64,000 bases of DNA from Limnohabitans planktonicus II-D5 (GTDB taxonomy: Bacteria > Pseudomonadota > Gammaproteobacteria > Burkholderiales > Burkholderiaceae_C): NCBI RefSeq assembly GCF_001270065.2, contig NZ_LFYT02000004.1, forward strand, positions 186,001 to 250,000. Reading direction: 5' to 3'. Numbering within the stretch: position 1 is the first letter of the stretch; every line of letters starts with the position of its first letter. The notes under the pieces were generated by a model. It saw only the letters and a program-made list of their open reading frames with translations. It did not search any database and was not told where the DNA came from. Both the position numbers and the translations under genes were made by a program. Below, one piece after another: positions 53,778 to 62,824 of this stretch.

Positions 53778-55079
53778 TCAGGCTCCCGCTTTCTCGGCTG
53801 CTTTGAGCGCCTTTTTCAGGTCGTCAATCAAGTCTGCAGGGTCTTCCAGGCCAATCGACAAGCGGATGGTGCCGGGGCCGATGCCGCCTGCGGCCAGGGC
53901 TTCGTCCGTCATGCGGAAATGCGTGGTGCTGGCCGGGTGGATCACCAGGCTGCGGCAGTCGCCCACATTGGCCAGGTGGCTGAAGACTTTGAGGGTTTCA
54001 ATGAACTTTTGGCCTTGTGCGCGGCTTCCCTTGATGTCGAAGCTGAACACCGAGCCCGCGCCGCGTGGCAAGAGCTTTTGCGCCAAGGCGTGAGACGGGT
54101 GGCTCTCCAGCAAGGGGTGGCCCACGCGGCTGACCAGCGGGTGCGCGGCCAAAAACTCGACCACCTTCGCGGTGTTTTCCATGTGCCGGGCCATGCGCAG
54201 GGGCAGGGTTTCGATGCCTTGCAAAATCAGCCAGGCGGTGTGCGGGCTCATGCACGCGCCAAAGTCACGCAGGCCCTCGCGCCGCGCCCTCAGCAAAAAC
54301 GCGCCCACGGTGCTCTCTTCGCTGAAGACCATGTTGTGAAAGCCTTCATAGGCTTGGCTCAGCTCGGCAAACTTGCCCGATTGGTCCCAGTCAAAACTCC
54401 CACCATCGACCACCACACCGCCCACCACCGTGCCGTGGCCCGACAAGAACTTGGTGGCCGAGTGGTAGACCAGATCGGCCCCGTGGTCAAAAGGTTTGAT
54501 GAGCCAGGGCGAGGTGAGGGTGGAGTCCACCAGCAATGGCACGCCCGCTTCGTGGGCGATGGCACTCACGGCTTCGATGTCGAGCACGTCCATGCCGGGG
54601 TTGCCCACGGTTTCGCCAAAAAAGAGTTTGGTGTCGGGCTGCACGGCGGCGCGCCAGGCGTCCAGGTCGCCGGGTTTGACAAAGGTGGTGCGGATGCCGA
54701 AGCGGCTCAAGGTGTAATGCAGCAGGTTGTGTGAGCCGCCGTACAAAGCGCTGGAGGCCACGATGTGCGAGCCCGCGCCCATGAGGGTGGCAATGGCCAG
54801 GTGCAAGGCCGCCTGGCCGCTGGATGTGGTGATCGCCCCGATGCCGCCTTCGAGCGCCGAGATGCGTTGCTCCAGCACCGCGTTGGTGGGGTTGCTGATG
54901 CGGCTGTAAACGTGGCCGGGACGCTCGAGGTTGAACAACGCTGCAGCTTGGTCTGAGGACTCAAAAACGAAGGAGGTGGTCAGGTGAATCGGCACGGCCC
55001 GGGCACCCGTGCTGGGGTCGGGCGCTGCACCCGCATGCAGGGCCAAAGTGTCAAAACCGGGGTCGCTGTAGCCAGCCAT
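53778..55079 (-). CDS. metY: O-acetylhomoserine sulfhydrylase/aminocarboxypropyltransferase
   Basis: A 433-residue Cys/Met-metabolism PLP enzyme. It begins with GFDTLALHAGAAPDPSTGAR, binds PLP through the lysine in YHSATKFLSGHG, and contains the SRISNPTNAVLEQRI segment. Length above 420 and the N-terminal pattern favour the MetY type, making homocysteine directly from O-acetylhomoserine and sulfide, over cystathionine synthase. The sulfate importer in the same window is consistent but not linked. The start is set by family length. Confidence 0.88.
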   Translation of the reverse strand: MAGYSDPGFDTLALHAGAAPDPSTGARAVPIHLTTSFVFESSDQAAALFNLERPGHVYSRISNPTNAVLEQRISALEGGIGAITTSSGQAALHLAIATLMGAGSHIVASSALYGGSHNLLHYTLSRFGIRTTFVKPGDLDAWRAAVQPDTKLFFGETVGNPGMDVLDIEAVSAIAHEAGVPLLVDSTLTSPWLIKPFDHGADLVYHSATKFLSGHGTVVGGVVVDGGSFDWDQSGKFAELSQAYEGFHNMVFSEESTVGAFLLRARREGLRDFGACMSPHTAWLILQGIETLPLRMARHMENTAKVVEFLAAHPLVSRVGHPLLESHPSHALAQKLLPRGAGSVFSFDIKGSRAQGQKFIETLKVFSHLANVGDCRSLVIHPASTTHFRMTDEALAAGGIGPGTIRLSIGLEDPADLIDDLKKALKAAEKAGA

Positions 55080-55194
55080 GGGGTGTCTCCGAAAAAGAAA
55101 GTGTTTGGCAAGCATCAATCGCTTCGCTCGGCTTTCATTGTGGGCTATATTGGAAACCAATTGAAATCTGCACTCGACCCCAAGGAGACACACC

Positions 55195-55659
55195 ATGCAA
55201 GTCAACGACATCCTGCGCGTCAAAGGCGGCACGCTGTTCACAGTGCACCCCGATGAACCCCTGTCCCGCGCCATGAACGACATGGCCGAAAAAGACATCG
55301 GTTCACTGGTGGTCATGGCCCAAGGTGATCTGGTGGGCATGCTGACTTTCCGTGAGGTGATCCAGCAAATTGTCAAAAATGGCGGCCATGTAGGTGAAAC
55401 CTCTGTGCGCGAGGCCATGGATGCCAAGCCATTGACCTGCACCGGGGAAACCGACATCGACAATGTGCGCCGCATGATGCTGGAGCACCATGCCCGCTAC
55501 ATGCCCGTCATGGACAACCGTGTGCTGATGGGCGTGATCAGTTTTTACGACGTAGCCAAGGCGGTGGTGGACAGTCAGAATTTCGAAAACAAGATGCTCA
55601 AGGCCTATATCCGCGACTGGCCAGCACAAGAGGATGCAGAGTCAGACGTCAAGCTTTAA
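55195..55659 (+). CDS. CBS domain-pair protein
   Basis: A 154-residue protein consisting of two CBS domains (about residues 8-65 and 75-130), with [23 protein letters not shown] and [23 protein letters not shown] as their cores. Such stand-alone pairs bind adenine nucleotides and act as energy sensors. AAGGAGA precedes the start. Its end overlaps the end of the convergent gluQ by 11 bases. Confidence 0.9.
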   Translation: MQVNDILRVKGGTLFTVHPDEPLSRAMNDMAEKDIGSLVVMAQGDLVGMLTFREVIQQIVKNGGHVGETSVREAMDAKPLTCTGETDIDNVRRMMLEHHARYMPVMDNRVLMGVISFYDVAKAVVDSQNFENKMLKAYIRDWPAQEDAESDVKL

Positions 55660-56599
55660 ATGGGACACGCGGCGCGTGTTGAGCGCGCCAGAGGTCTGTC
55701 CATTGCGCAAGCTGGGCGTCGATGTCCGTGACTTCTTCCCGCACGGGCAAATTCAGGGCTGACGCGGCCTGCCTCAGGGCATGCAGTGGGTCTTGCAAAT
55801 CCAGCGCCTGAGCACCGTTTTGTTTGCTGAGTTTTTCGCCGTTGGTGCCCAGCACCAAGGCGGTGTGCAAGTAGTGCGGTGTGGGCACATCCAAGGCCCT
55901 TTGCAGCAGCATTTGCCGGGCCGTGTTGTCGGCCAGGTCTTCGCCACGCACCACATGGCTGATGCCTTGCGCGGCATCGTCCACCACCACGGCCAGTTGA
56001 TAGGCCCACAAACCATCGGCGCGGCGCAATACGAAGTCGCCCACAGCCTCCAGCACATCTTGTTCCTGCCCTCCGAGCCTGCGGTCTTGCCATGGGGTGA
56101 TGCGGGGCAGATGGAACGCGGCCTGAACCGCCTGCACATTCAGTCGCCATGCGCGGGCTGTTTTGCCACCCAGCCCATCCCGACAGGTGCCGGGGTACAC
56201 CGCTGCATGGTGACGCAGCACGGACTGGGTTTGCGCAGATTCAATGTCTTTACGCGAGCAAGCGCAAGGGTAAGCCCAGCCCTGGGCGATCAAGGTGTCC
56301 AGCGCCGTTTGGTAGTCCAGGCCGCGTTGGCTTTGCCAAAGCACGGGGCCATCGGGCACCAAGTGGCAAAGCGCCAATTGCTGCAAGATGGCCTGGTCTG
56401 CACCGGGCACGCAGCGGGGCGTGTCCACGTCTTCCATCCGAACACGCCACTGGCCCTGATGAGCACGCGCATCGAGCCAGCTGGCCAGAGCGGCCACCAA
56501 AGAGCCCGCATGCAGCATGCCGGTAGGCGAGGGGGCAAAGCGCCCGATATAGCCTTGTTCGGCCTGCGAAGATGCCGGGCGCTTGCCTTGCGATCCCAT
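55649..56599 (-). CDS. gluQ: glutamyl-queuosine tRNA(Asp) synthetase
   Basis: A 316-residue truncated glutamyl-tRNA synthetase homologue that attaches glutamate to queuosine in tRNA(Asp). The HIGH-like motif lies in [13 protein letters not shown] (22-34), the KMSKS-like motif is KLSKQN, and the zinc site uses Cys in [10 protein letters not shown] and YPGTCRDG. It lacks the anticodon-binding domain, as expected. The start at 56599 precedes the renalase-like gene stop by 8 bases, suggesting one transcript. Confidence 0.92.
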   Translation of the reverse strand: MGSQGKRPASSQAEQGYIGRFAPSPTGMLHAGSLVAALASWLDARAHQGQWRVRMEDVDTPRCVPGADQAILQQLALCHLVPDGPVLWQSQRGLDYQTALDTLIAQGWAYPCACSRKDIESAQTQSVLRHHAAVYPGTCRDGLGGKTARAWRLNVQAVQAAFHLPRITPWQDRRLGGQEQDVLEAVGDFVLRRADGLWAYQLAVVVDDAAQGISHVVRGEDLADNTARQMLLQRALDVPTPHYLHTALVLGTNGEKLSKQNGAQALDLQDPLHALRQAASALNLPVREEVTDIDAQLAQWTDLWRAQHAPRVPFKA

Positions 56600-56606
56600 G
56601 GATGGA

Positions 56607-57650
56607 TCAGCGTTTTTTGAGCACCGACAAAGCCAATTCGAGGCCCGACACGAAAGCGTCTTCAACCCGATGACCTGTGCACCAGTCGCCACACAGTCCG
56701 ATGCCTTGATCTTTGAACCACAAATGGCTCTGACCCAGAGGTTGTGACGTCTTGGCGTACAGCCAGCGGTGCACCTCAGCATGTGCGGGGGTGGCCCGGA
56801 TGCCGGTGATTTCTGCAAAGGCCTTGAGCAGCTTGCCGGTGATGCGTTCGGGCGTGTCGTCCACATGTTCCGCAGACCAAGGGGCGCTGGCTTGCACGGT
56901 CCAGCGCTCGATGCGTTCGCGTGCAGGTTTGGACGATTCACGCGCCATCCAGGCGATGCGGTGGTGCGTGCTGCGGGCCGCGTTCCATTGAGGGCCAAGG
57001 GTGATCAGGCCCGGTTGCACGGCTTGCGGGTAGGCCACCATGAGCGTCCAGCAAGGCTCAACCCGCACATCTTTCAGCGGCAGCGCCAGATCGCTCAAAC
57101 CCGAGCTTTGCAGCAATGAGGCCGCTTGCGCCGGGGGGATGGCCAGGACCACGCGGTCAAATCCCCCAAACACATGCTGACTGCCGTTCTCGCCCTCGGT
57201 GTGCAATTGCCAGCTGTTTTTCTTGAATGGATCGGCGCTGATCTGGGTCACGCATGTTTGCAACTGCACGTTGCCATCTTCCAGCAGCGGTTCGGCCCAG
57301 GCCTTGACCAGGCCATTCATGCCAGGCGTGGCCACCCAGTGACGCTCGCCACCGGGCAAGCCGGCTTCAATGACACGACCATTGGGATCGAGCACCCGCA
57401 CGGCATTGGCGCTCCAGGGCTTGCACAGACCGGGTACGGTGCCCAAAGCCAACTCGAAACGCGGGTCACGCACGGTGAAGTATTGCGCACCGTGGTCAAA
57501 ACTGCCGAAGGCACTGGCCCGTGTGGCCATGCGGCCACCGAGTCCCCGACTTTTTTCAAACAAGGTGACGGTGTGTCCAGCCTGGCGCAGGGTGCGTGCG
57601 CAAACCACGCCGGCCATGCCGACGCCAATGATGGCGATGTTGTGTTGCAT
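56607..57650 (-). CDS. renalase-like NAD(P)/FAD-dependent oxidoreductase
   Basis: A 347-residue flavoprotein with the dinucleotide motif [19 protein letters not shown], the [13 protein letters not shown] segment and the C-terminal [16 protein letters not shown] that binds FAD. This arrangement is that of bacterial renalase-like oxidases, which act on dihydronicotinamide isomers, but many members are uncharacterised. ATG 57650 places the dinucleotide fold at the N-terminus; a longer frame starts at 57698. Confidence 0.83.
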   Translation of the reverse strand: MQHNIAIIGVGMAGVVCARTLRQAGHTVTLFEKSRGLGGRMATRASAFGSFDHGAQYFTVRDPRFELALGTVPGLCKPWSANAVRVLDPNGRVIEAGLPGGERHWVATPGMNGLVKAWAEPLLEDGNVQLQTCVTQISADPFKKNSWQLHTEGENGSQHVFGGFDRVVLAIPPAQAASLLQSSGLSDLALPLKDVRVEPCWTLMVAYPQAVQPGLITLGPQWNAARSTHHRIAWMARESSKPARERIERWTVQASAPWSAEHVDDTPERITGKLLKAFAEITGIRATPAHAEVHRWLYAKTSQPLGQSHLWFKDQGIGLCGDWCTGHRVEDAFVSGLELALSVLKKR

Positions 57651-57941
57651 AGAGTGACCTTTTGTCTCGAATGGAATGACTTTCCCCTTATACAGCATGT
57701 CATTGAAAGATTAAATTTGTACTTTATGCCGCATTAAAATGTTGAAAATGTTGAATTGATGATAAACAATTGATATTTAAGGATTTTTAATCGTTCTTCA
57801 TTGATTTTATTTCCCAATATGATGAATATAAAATAATTAAGCTATAAACTTGGCTGACAGTTGCCTTTCGTGCCAATTCAATTTTCAATTTTGAGGGTCA
57901 ACTTTTATCATGCTCAAGCATTATTGAGCCTCCTTCGGAGT
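57651..57941. promoter_or_regulatory. AT-rich control region between divergent genes
   Basis: Bases about 57690-57860 are strikingly AT-rich compared with everything around them, with many A and T tracts. They precede the type I secretion genes and follow the divergent renalase-like gene. Such DNA often binds H-NS/MvaT-type silencers and carries strong promoters; no single promoter could be picked with confidence. Confidence 0.5.
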
Positions 57942-59303
57942 ATGAGAGTGTTTCATTTTTTGATTATATTTGGTGTTTTTGTGGGTTTTATGCCCATCGG
58001 TTCGGTCAGTGCTCAAAGCCCATCGGCCAGCGTGCCGCCCATCGTGGTGCTTTCTTCGAGTTCTTCTCTTGGCGAGCAGGAGGAAAACCGCCAGATTCCC
58101 TTCGCACTCGTGAAATATGTGCAGATGGCGCTGCAGCGCCATCCAGAACTCTTGCAAGCTGAAGCGCAAAGTCGTGCCCAGGAAGAACTCTTCAAAGAAG
58201 CCAAGGCGCAATTCAAGCCGCGTGTGGTGGTGGGTGGCAATACGGGGCAAGAAAATCAGCGCCTGACCACAGCGAATGTGTCCAACTCCTACAAGCAAGC
58301 CCAAGCCTATGTGCGCATGACCATGCCCTTGCTGGATCAGGGCTTGGTGGCGCAGGCCGAGCAGCGACGTCAATCTTCCATCGGTGCCGACTGGAAACTG
58401 GTTGACAAGCGCGAAGAGCTGATGCTCCGCACTTTGGAGGCCTATGTGGAAGTGCTCAGGGCTTCGCAGTTGCTGGTGTTGGCGCAAGACAATTTGTCCA
58501 TGCACCGCGGCTATGTCAATCAAGTCAAGGGGATTGCCAAGCTGGATTTGGGCCGTGCCGCTGACTTGCCCGCTGCCATGAGCCGCGCATCTTTGGCCGA
58601 GTCGGTCACGACCTCACGTTTGATGCGACTGGAGCAGGCCCGGCTGGAGTTCCAAAGTTTGACCGGTTTGCCCAAGGCACACGATTTGCCTGAACTGCGT
58701 GCATTGCCCCCTGCTGCAAGTTTGGAAGAGGCCTATCAAAAAGCCCTGAATGCCAGTCCTGCCTTGCAGGTGGCGCGTGCCGATGTGGAGCAGGCGCTGC
58801 AAGGCATTGCATTGGCCAAAGCCCCTTATCGTCCCCGTTTGAATCTGGACGCCACGGGCAAGACTGGGCGCGACATCAACGGCATCCATGGCAACCAGTC
58901 TGATCTTTATTTGGGCGTTCAAGCCGAGTGGACGATCTGGGCAGGGGGTGCCGCCGGACATGCCTTGAATGCTGCCACCTCCACGCAGATGGCCACGCGA
59001 TTTGCTTTTGAAAAAGCGCGTGACGAGTTGCAGCAACGCGTGGGTTCTGCCTGGTACGAGTTTTTGGCCCACACCCAGTCCTTGGCCTCATTTGATGATT
59101 ACGTCAACCACGCCCAAGAAATGGTGTACGCCAACCGAAAGCAGTTCAAAGTGGGGCGTCGGAATTTGCTGGATGTGCTCAATGCAGAAAATGAATTGTT
59201 CACAGCCAGGTCCAACAAAATGTCATCGGAAATGGACCAGATCAAAGCGTCTTTTCGCTTGATTGGCTTGCAGGGTCTTCTTCCCACGGTGTTGCAGCTG
59301 TGA
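57942..59303 (+). CDS. TolC-family outer-membrane protein of a type I secretion system
   Basis: A 453-residue TolC/LapE-like protein. A signal peptide ends at VSA before QSPSAS (about residue 24 from ATG 57942; an upstream ATG at 57861 is possible). Two outer-membrane-efflux repeats follow, with LVKYVQMALQRHPELLQAEA opening the first and SLEEAYQKALNASPALQVARAD the second. FKVGRRNLLDVLNAENELF is a typical late motif. It leads the operon with the exporter genes. Confidence 0.87.
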   Translation: MRVFHFLIIFGVFVGFMPIGSVSAQSPSASVPPIVVLSSSSSLGEQEENRQIPFALVKYVQMALQRHPELLQAEAQSRAQEELFKEAKAQFKPRVVVGGNTGQENQRLTTANVSNSYKQAQAYVRMTMPLLDQGLVAQAEQRRQSSIGADWKLVDKREELMLRTLEAYVEVLRASQLLVLAQDNLSMHRGYVNQVKGIAKLDLGRAADLPAAMSRASLAESVTTSRLMRLEQARLEFQSLTGLPKAHDLPELRALPPAASLEEAYQKALNASPALQVARADVEQALQGIALAKAPYRPRLNLDATGKTGRDINGIHGNQSDLYLGVQAEWTIWAGGAAGHALNAATSTQMATRFAFEKARDELQQRVGSAWYEFLAHTQSLASFDDYVNHAQEMVYANRKQFKVGRRNLLDVLNAENELFTARSNKMSSEMDQIKASFRLIGLQGLLPTVLQL

Positions 59304-59349
59304 AGGGTTCCTCCATGCGTTTGAGTCTACAGTTTGCTGGGGCAATTCG

Positions 59350-61515
59350 ATGAGCTTGCAGCCTTCTGTGTTTGAGGCGCTCAGTCATTTGGCGCTGCGT
59401 TTGGGGCAACGTGTTTCGGCACGCGAGTTGATGGCGCAAACGGCCGAATTTGGTGACGAAGACCTGACCTTGCTGGCCGCAGCTCAAACCCTGCAAAGTC
59501 ATGGCCTGGAGGTTCAAATGGCGGCTTTGTCGCCTGCGCAATACGACAACCATCTGGGGCCCGTGGTGATTGGTCTGACCGGTGGCTTGGCCGCTGTTCT
59601 GCTCAGCCGTAAAGGCGATGCCTGTGAAGTGATCGCCCCCCACTTGAATGCCGCCCTGAACGCTGACAAGCCGCAGTGGGTGACGGTAGATCAATTGACG
59701 ACCGACAGTGCAGGCTGGAGTTTGCACGCGCGCATTCGGCAGGATTCAACACAGCCGTCAGACCCTCCAAGTGCTCAGACACAAGGGGACGCCCCGCCAC
59801 CCGCTGCGCATTGGTTCTGGAGTGTGTTTCGCACCTTGCGAGGTTTTTATCTGGACAGCACCTTGGCCGCGATGCTGATCAATTTGCTGGCATTGGCCAC
59901 CTCCATGTTCTCGATGAATGTGTATGACCGCGTCATTCCCAATGCAGCCTTGCATTCGCTGTGGGTGCTGGCCTTGGGCGTCACGCTGGCGGGTCTGCTT
60001 GAATTGGGGCTGCGCACCATGCGGGGTTATCTGGTGGATGTGGCCGGTAAAAAGGCCGATTTGCTCTTGTCTTCGCGCATTTTCAAGCAGGCCCTGAATT
60101 TAAGGGCGCAGGACCGGCCGGCTTCAAGCGGTCAATTCGCAGGCCAGTTGCGCGAATTTGAATCAGTGAGAGACTTCGTCAGCTCGACCACCTTGGTCAC
60201 CTTGAGCGATGTGCCTTTTGTCATCGTGTTTTTGTGTGTCATTGGCTTTTTTGGTGGTCCGCTGGTGTGGGTGCCCATCGTCGGTGCTGTGCTGGTGTTT
60301 TTGGCCGGCTGGGCCTCGCAATGGCCGATCCGTGAATCCATTGAGCGCTACCAATATGAAAGCGCGCAAAAACTCGGCTTTATGGTTGAAACCCTGGAGC
60401 GGCTGGAACAAATTCGCGCCATGGGTGCCGAGCCCCGCATGCAAAGCCGCTGGGAACGCATCAGCGCCACCACCGCCCGCAGCGCCATGAGCAGTCGCTT
60501 GGTGTCGGCCATCACCTTGAATTTCACCCAATTCGTGCAACAAGCGTGCAACACCGCCTTGATCGTTTGGGGTGTTTACCTGATTTTGGAAGGGCGCCTG
60601 ACAGCCGGTGGTCTGATTGGTTGCACCATCCTGGCGGGGCGGGCCCTGGGGCCTTTGGCGCAAGTGGCGGGTTTGCTCACCCGCTACCAGCATGCCGTTG
60701 GGGCCTTTAAAACGCTGGACCGCATCATGCGTTTGCCAGGCCAATACGAGCCCGGGCGCAGTTACATGGGCTTGCAGCAAACCACAGGGCATTTGCAAGT
60801 GCGCCAACTTCAATTCAGCTACCCCCATACGGAACGCCCCGTGCTGCAGGTCCAGAATTTGGACTTTGCCGCTGGCGAGCATGTGGCCTTGATGGGGCCT
60901 GTGGGCAGCGGTAAATCCACACTGCTCAAGATGCTGGCCTGTTTGTACCCCCCCACCCAAGGGCAGGTATTGCTGGATGGGCTGGACATGGCCCACATCT
61001 CACCCGCCGATTTACGCGATCAACTGGCTTGGGTCAGTCAGGATGCGGTCTTGTTTCGGGGCAGTTTGCGTGACAACTTGCTCATGGCTGCGCCCCATGT
61101 GTCCGACGCACGCTTGCAGCATGTCTTGCAGCTCACCGGCATCCAGCCTTGGGTGGCTGGACATCCACAGGGTTTGGACATGCCTTTGGGCGAGGGCGGT
61201 GCCGCCTTGTCTGGCGGTCAGCGGCAGATGGTGGCTTTGGCCCGTGCCTTGCTGGCCAACTGCCCGGTGGTCTTGCTCGACGAGCCCACCAGCGCATTCG
61301 ATGCCGCCAACGAACAGCGTTTGCTGGACAAACTTCAAACCGAGTTGGCCGGCAAAACCGTGGTCATTGCCACGCACCGCCCCGGGCCCCTGAGCCTGGC
61401 CACGCGGCTGGTCTTGCTCGACAGCGGTCAGGTTTTGGCCGATGGCCCCAAAGAGGCTGTGTTGCAAGCGGTGCAAGAAGGCCGCGTCAAGCGTGCCATT
61501 GGGAGGACTGCATGA
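59350..61515 (+). CDS. type I secretion ABC exporter, LapB-like
   Basis: A 721-residue exporter. Residues 1 to about 130 resemble a C39 peptidase domain but lack the catalytic cysteine, as in exporters of large adhesins. A six-helix membrane domain follows (NVYDRVIPNAALHSLWVLA), then the ATPase with Walker A GPVGSGKST, signature LSGGQRQM and Walker B VVLLDEPTSAFD. The start at 59350 follows the TolC stop by 46 bases; an upstream frame overlaps that gene. Confidence 0.9.
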   Translation: MSLQPSVFEALSHLALRLGQRVSARELMAQTAEFGDEDLTLLAAAQTLQSHGLEVQMAALSPAQYDNHLGPVVIGLTGGLAAVLLSRKGDACEVIAPHLNAALNADKPQWVTVDQLTTDSAGWSLHARIRQDSTQPSDPPSAQTQGDAPPPAAHWFWSVFRTLRGFYLDSTLAAMLINLLALATSMFSMNVYDRVIPNAALHSLWVLALGVTLAGLLELGLRTMRGYLVDVAGKKADLLLSSRIFKQALNLRAQDRPASSGQFAGQLREFESVRDFVSSTTLVTLSDVPFVIVFLCVIGFFGGPLVWVPIVGAVLVFLAGWASQWPIRESIERYQYESAQKLGFMVETLERLEQIRAMGAEPRMQSRWERISATTARSAMSSRLVSAITLNFTQFVQQACNTALIVWGVYLILEGRLTAGGLIGCTILAGRALGPLAQVAGLLTRYQHAVGAFKTLDRIMRLPGQYEPGRSYMGLQQTTGHLQVRQLQFSYPHTERPVLQVQNLDFAAGEHVALMGPVGSGKSTLLKMLACLYPPTQGQVLLDGLDMAHISPADLRDQLAWVSQDAVLFRGSLRDNLLMAAPHVSDARLQHVLQLTGIQPWVAGHPQGLDMPLGEGGAALSGGQRQMVALARALLANCPVVLLDEPTSAFDAANEQRLLDKLQTELAGKTVVIATHRPGPLSLATRLVLLDSGQVLADGPKEAVLQAVQEGRVKRAIGRTA

Positions 61516-62819
61516 GCGCGCCCCGTTTTCCAGTGCCGGGCGCAGCCTCCGGCATGCCGACGCCCATGTCACCCCAAGAGCGCCAGGCACTGACGCAAAA
61601 AATCATGCGGCTGCGTGAAAAAAACCAGATTCAGGCCGATCTCGATTTGCTGGACGATGTCTACGCCGCTTCCTTGCGTGAGCGTCAACCGGTGTTGCGC
61701 ATCGGTTTGTATGCCAGCGCTGTGGTCTTGCTGGTGTTCATGCTCTGGGCGGGCTGGGCTCAGCTCGAAGAAGTCACCACCGGCATGGGCAAAGTCATTC
61801 CGACCAGCCGCGAACAAGTCATCCAGAGCCTGGAGTCGGGCGTTTTGGCCGAGCTGCTGGTGGCTGAAGGCGACACGGTCGAAGTCGATCAGCCCCTTTT
61901 GCGCATTGACGATGCACGCCAAGGTGCCACCGTGCGCGAAGGGCAGTCCAAGATCGACGCCTTGCAAGCCGCTGCGGTGCGCCTGCGTGCCGAGGCCCAA
62001 GGGAGCAGCCCGGTTTTTTCGCCCGACTTGCTGCGCCGAGCCCCGGAATTGACGCGCAATGAACGAGACACCTTTGAGGCCAGACGACGCAGCCTGGACA
62101 GCAGCATTGCATCGCAGCAACAAACCCTGAAGCTGGCCACCGATGAGTTGCGCATCACCGAGCCCATGGCCGCCAGCGGCTACGTGTCCGATCTGGAGGT
62201 GCTGCGCATCAAGCGCACCATTTCCGAGGCCAAAGGCCGTTTGAGTGAGTTGGCGGGCAAATTCAAGGCCGATGCGGCCACTGAGCTGGCCCGTGTCGAG
62301 GCTGAAATGGGCTCGCAGCGTCAGGGCCTCACGGGCAAGGAAGACAACTTCCGCCGCACGGTCTTGCGTGCGCCCAAGCGCGGCGTGGTCAAAAACATCC
62401 GCATCAACACTCTGGGCGGCGTGATCCAGATGGGGCAGGACTTGCTCGAAATCGTGCCCATGGACGACAAGCTGCTGATAGAGACCCGCATCCGCCCTTC
62501 GGACATCGCTTTTTTGCGACCTGGCATGGAGGCGGTGGTCAAAATCACGGCCTATGATTCCAGCGTGTATGGCTGGCTCAATGCCCGGCTGGTGCAAATC
62601 AGCCCCGACACCCTGCGCGATGAGGTGCGTCGAGAAGAAACCTATTACCGCGTCTTGGTTCGCACCGACAGCGCGAGTTTGAAAACGCCGGACGGCAAAA
62701 ATTTGCCGATCATTCCGGGCATGTTGGCCCAAGTGGATATCAAGACCGGACAAAAATCGGTTCTGACCTATCTGTTCAAGCCTGTTATGCGCGCGAGAGA
62801 AGCGCTCAGAGAACGGTGA
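61512..62819 (+). CDS. HlyD/LapC-family membrane fusion protein
   Basis: A 435-residue periplasmic adaptor. One N-terminal helix (VLRIGLYASAVVLLVFMLWAGWA) is followed by the lipoyl-like half (GKVIPTSREQVIQSLESGVLAEL), a long coiled coil (about residues 130-290) and the RAPKRGVVKNIRINTLGGVIQ segment. It overlaps the exporter gene by ATGA and links the exporter to the TolC-like channel. Confidence 0.9.
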   Translation: MSAPRFPVPGAASGMPTPMSPQERQALTQKIMRLREKNQIQADLDLLDDVYAASLRERQPVLRIGLYASAVVLLVFMLWAGWAQLEEVTTGMGKVIPTSREQVIQSLESGVLAELLVAEGDTVEVDQPLLRIDDARQGATVREGQSKIDALQAAAVRLRAEAQGSSPVFSPDLLRRAPELTRNERDTFEARRRSLDSSIASQQQTLKLATDELRITEPMAASGYVSDLEVLRIKRTISEAKGRLSELAGKFKADAATELARVEAEMGSQRQGLTGKEDNFRRTVLRAPKRGVVKNIRINTLGGVIQMGQDLLEIVPMDDKLLIETRIRPSDIAFLRPGMEAVVKITAYDSSVYGWLNARLVQISPDTLRDEVRREETYYRVLVRTDSASLKTPDGKNLPIIPGMLAQVDIKTGQKSVLTYLFKPVMRAREALRER

Positions 62820-62824
62820 TTGCC

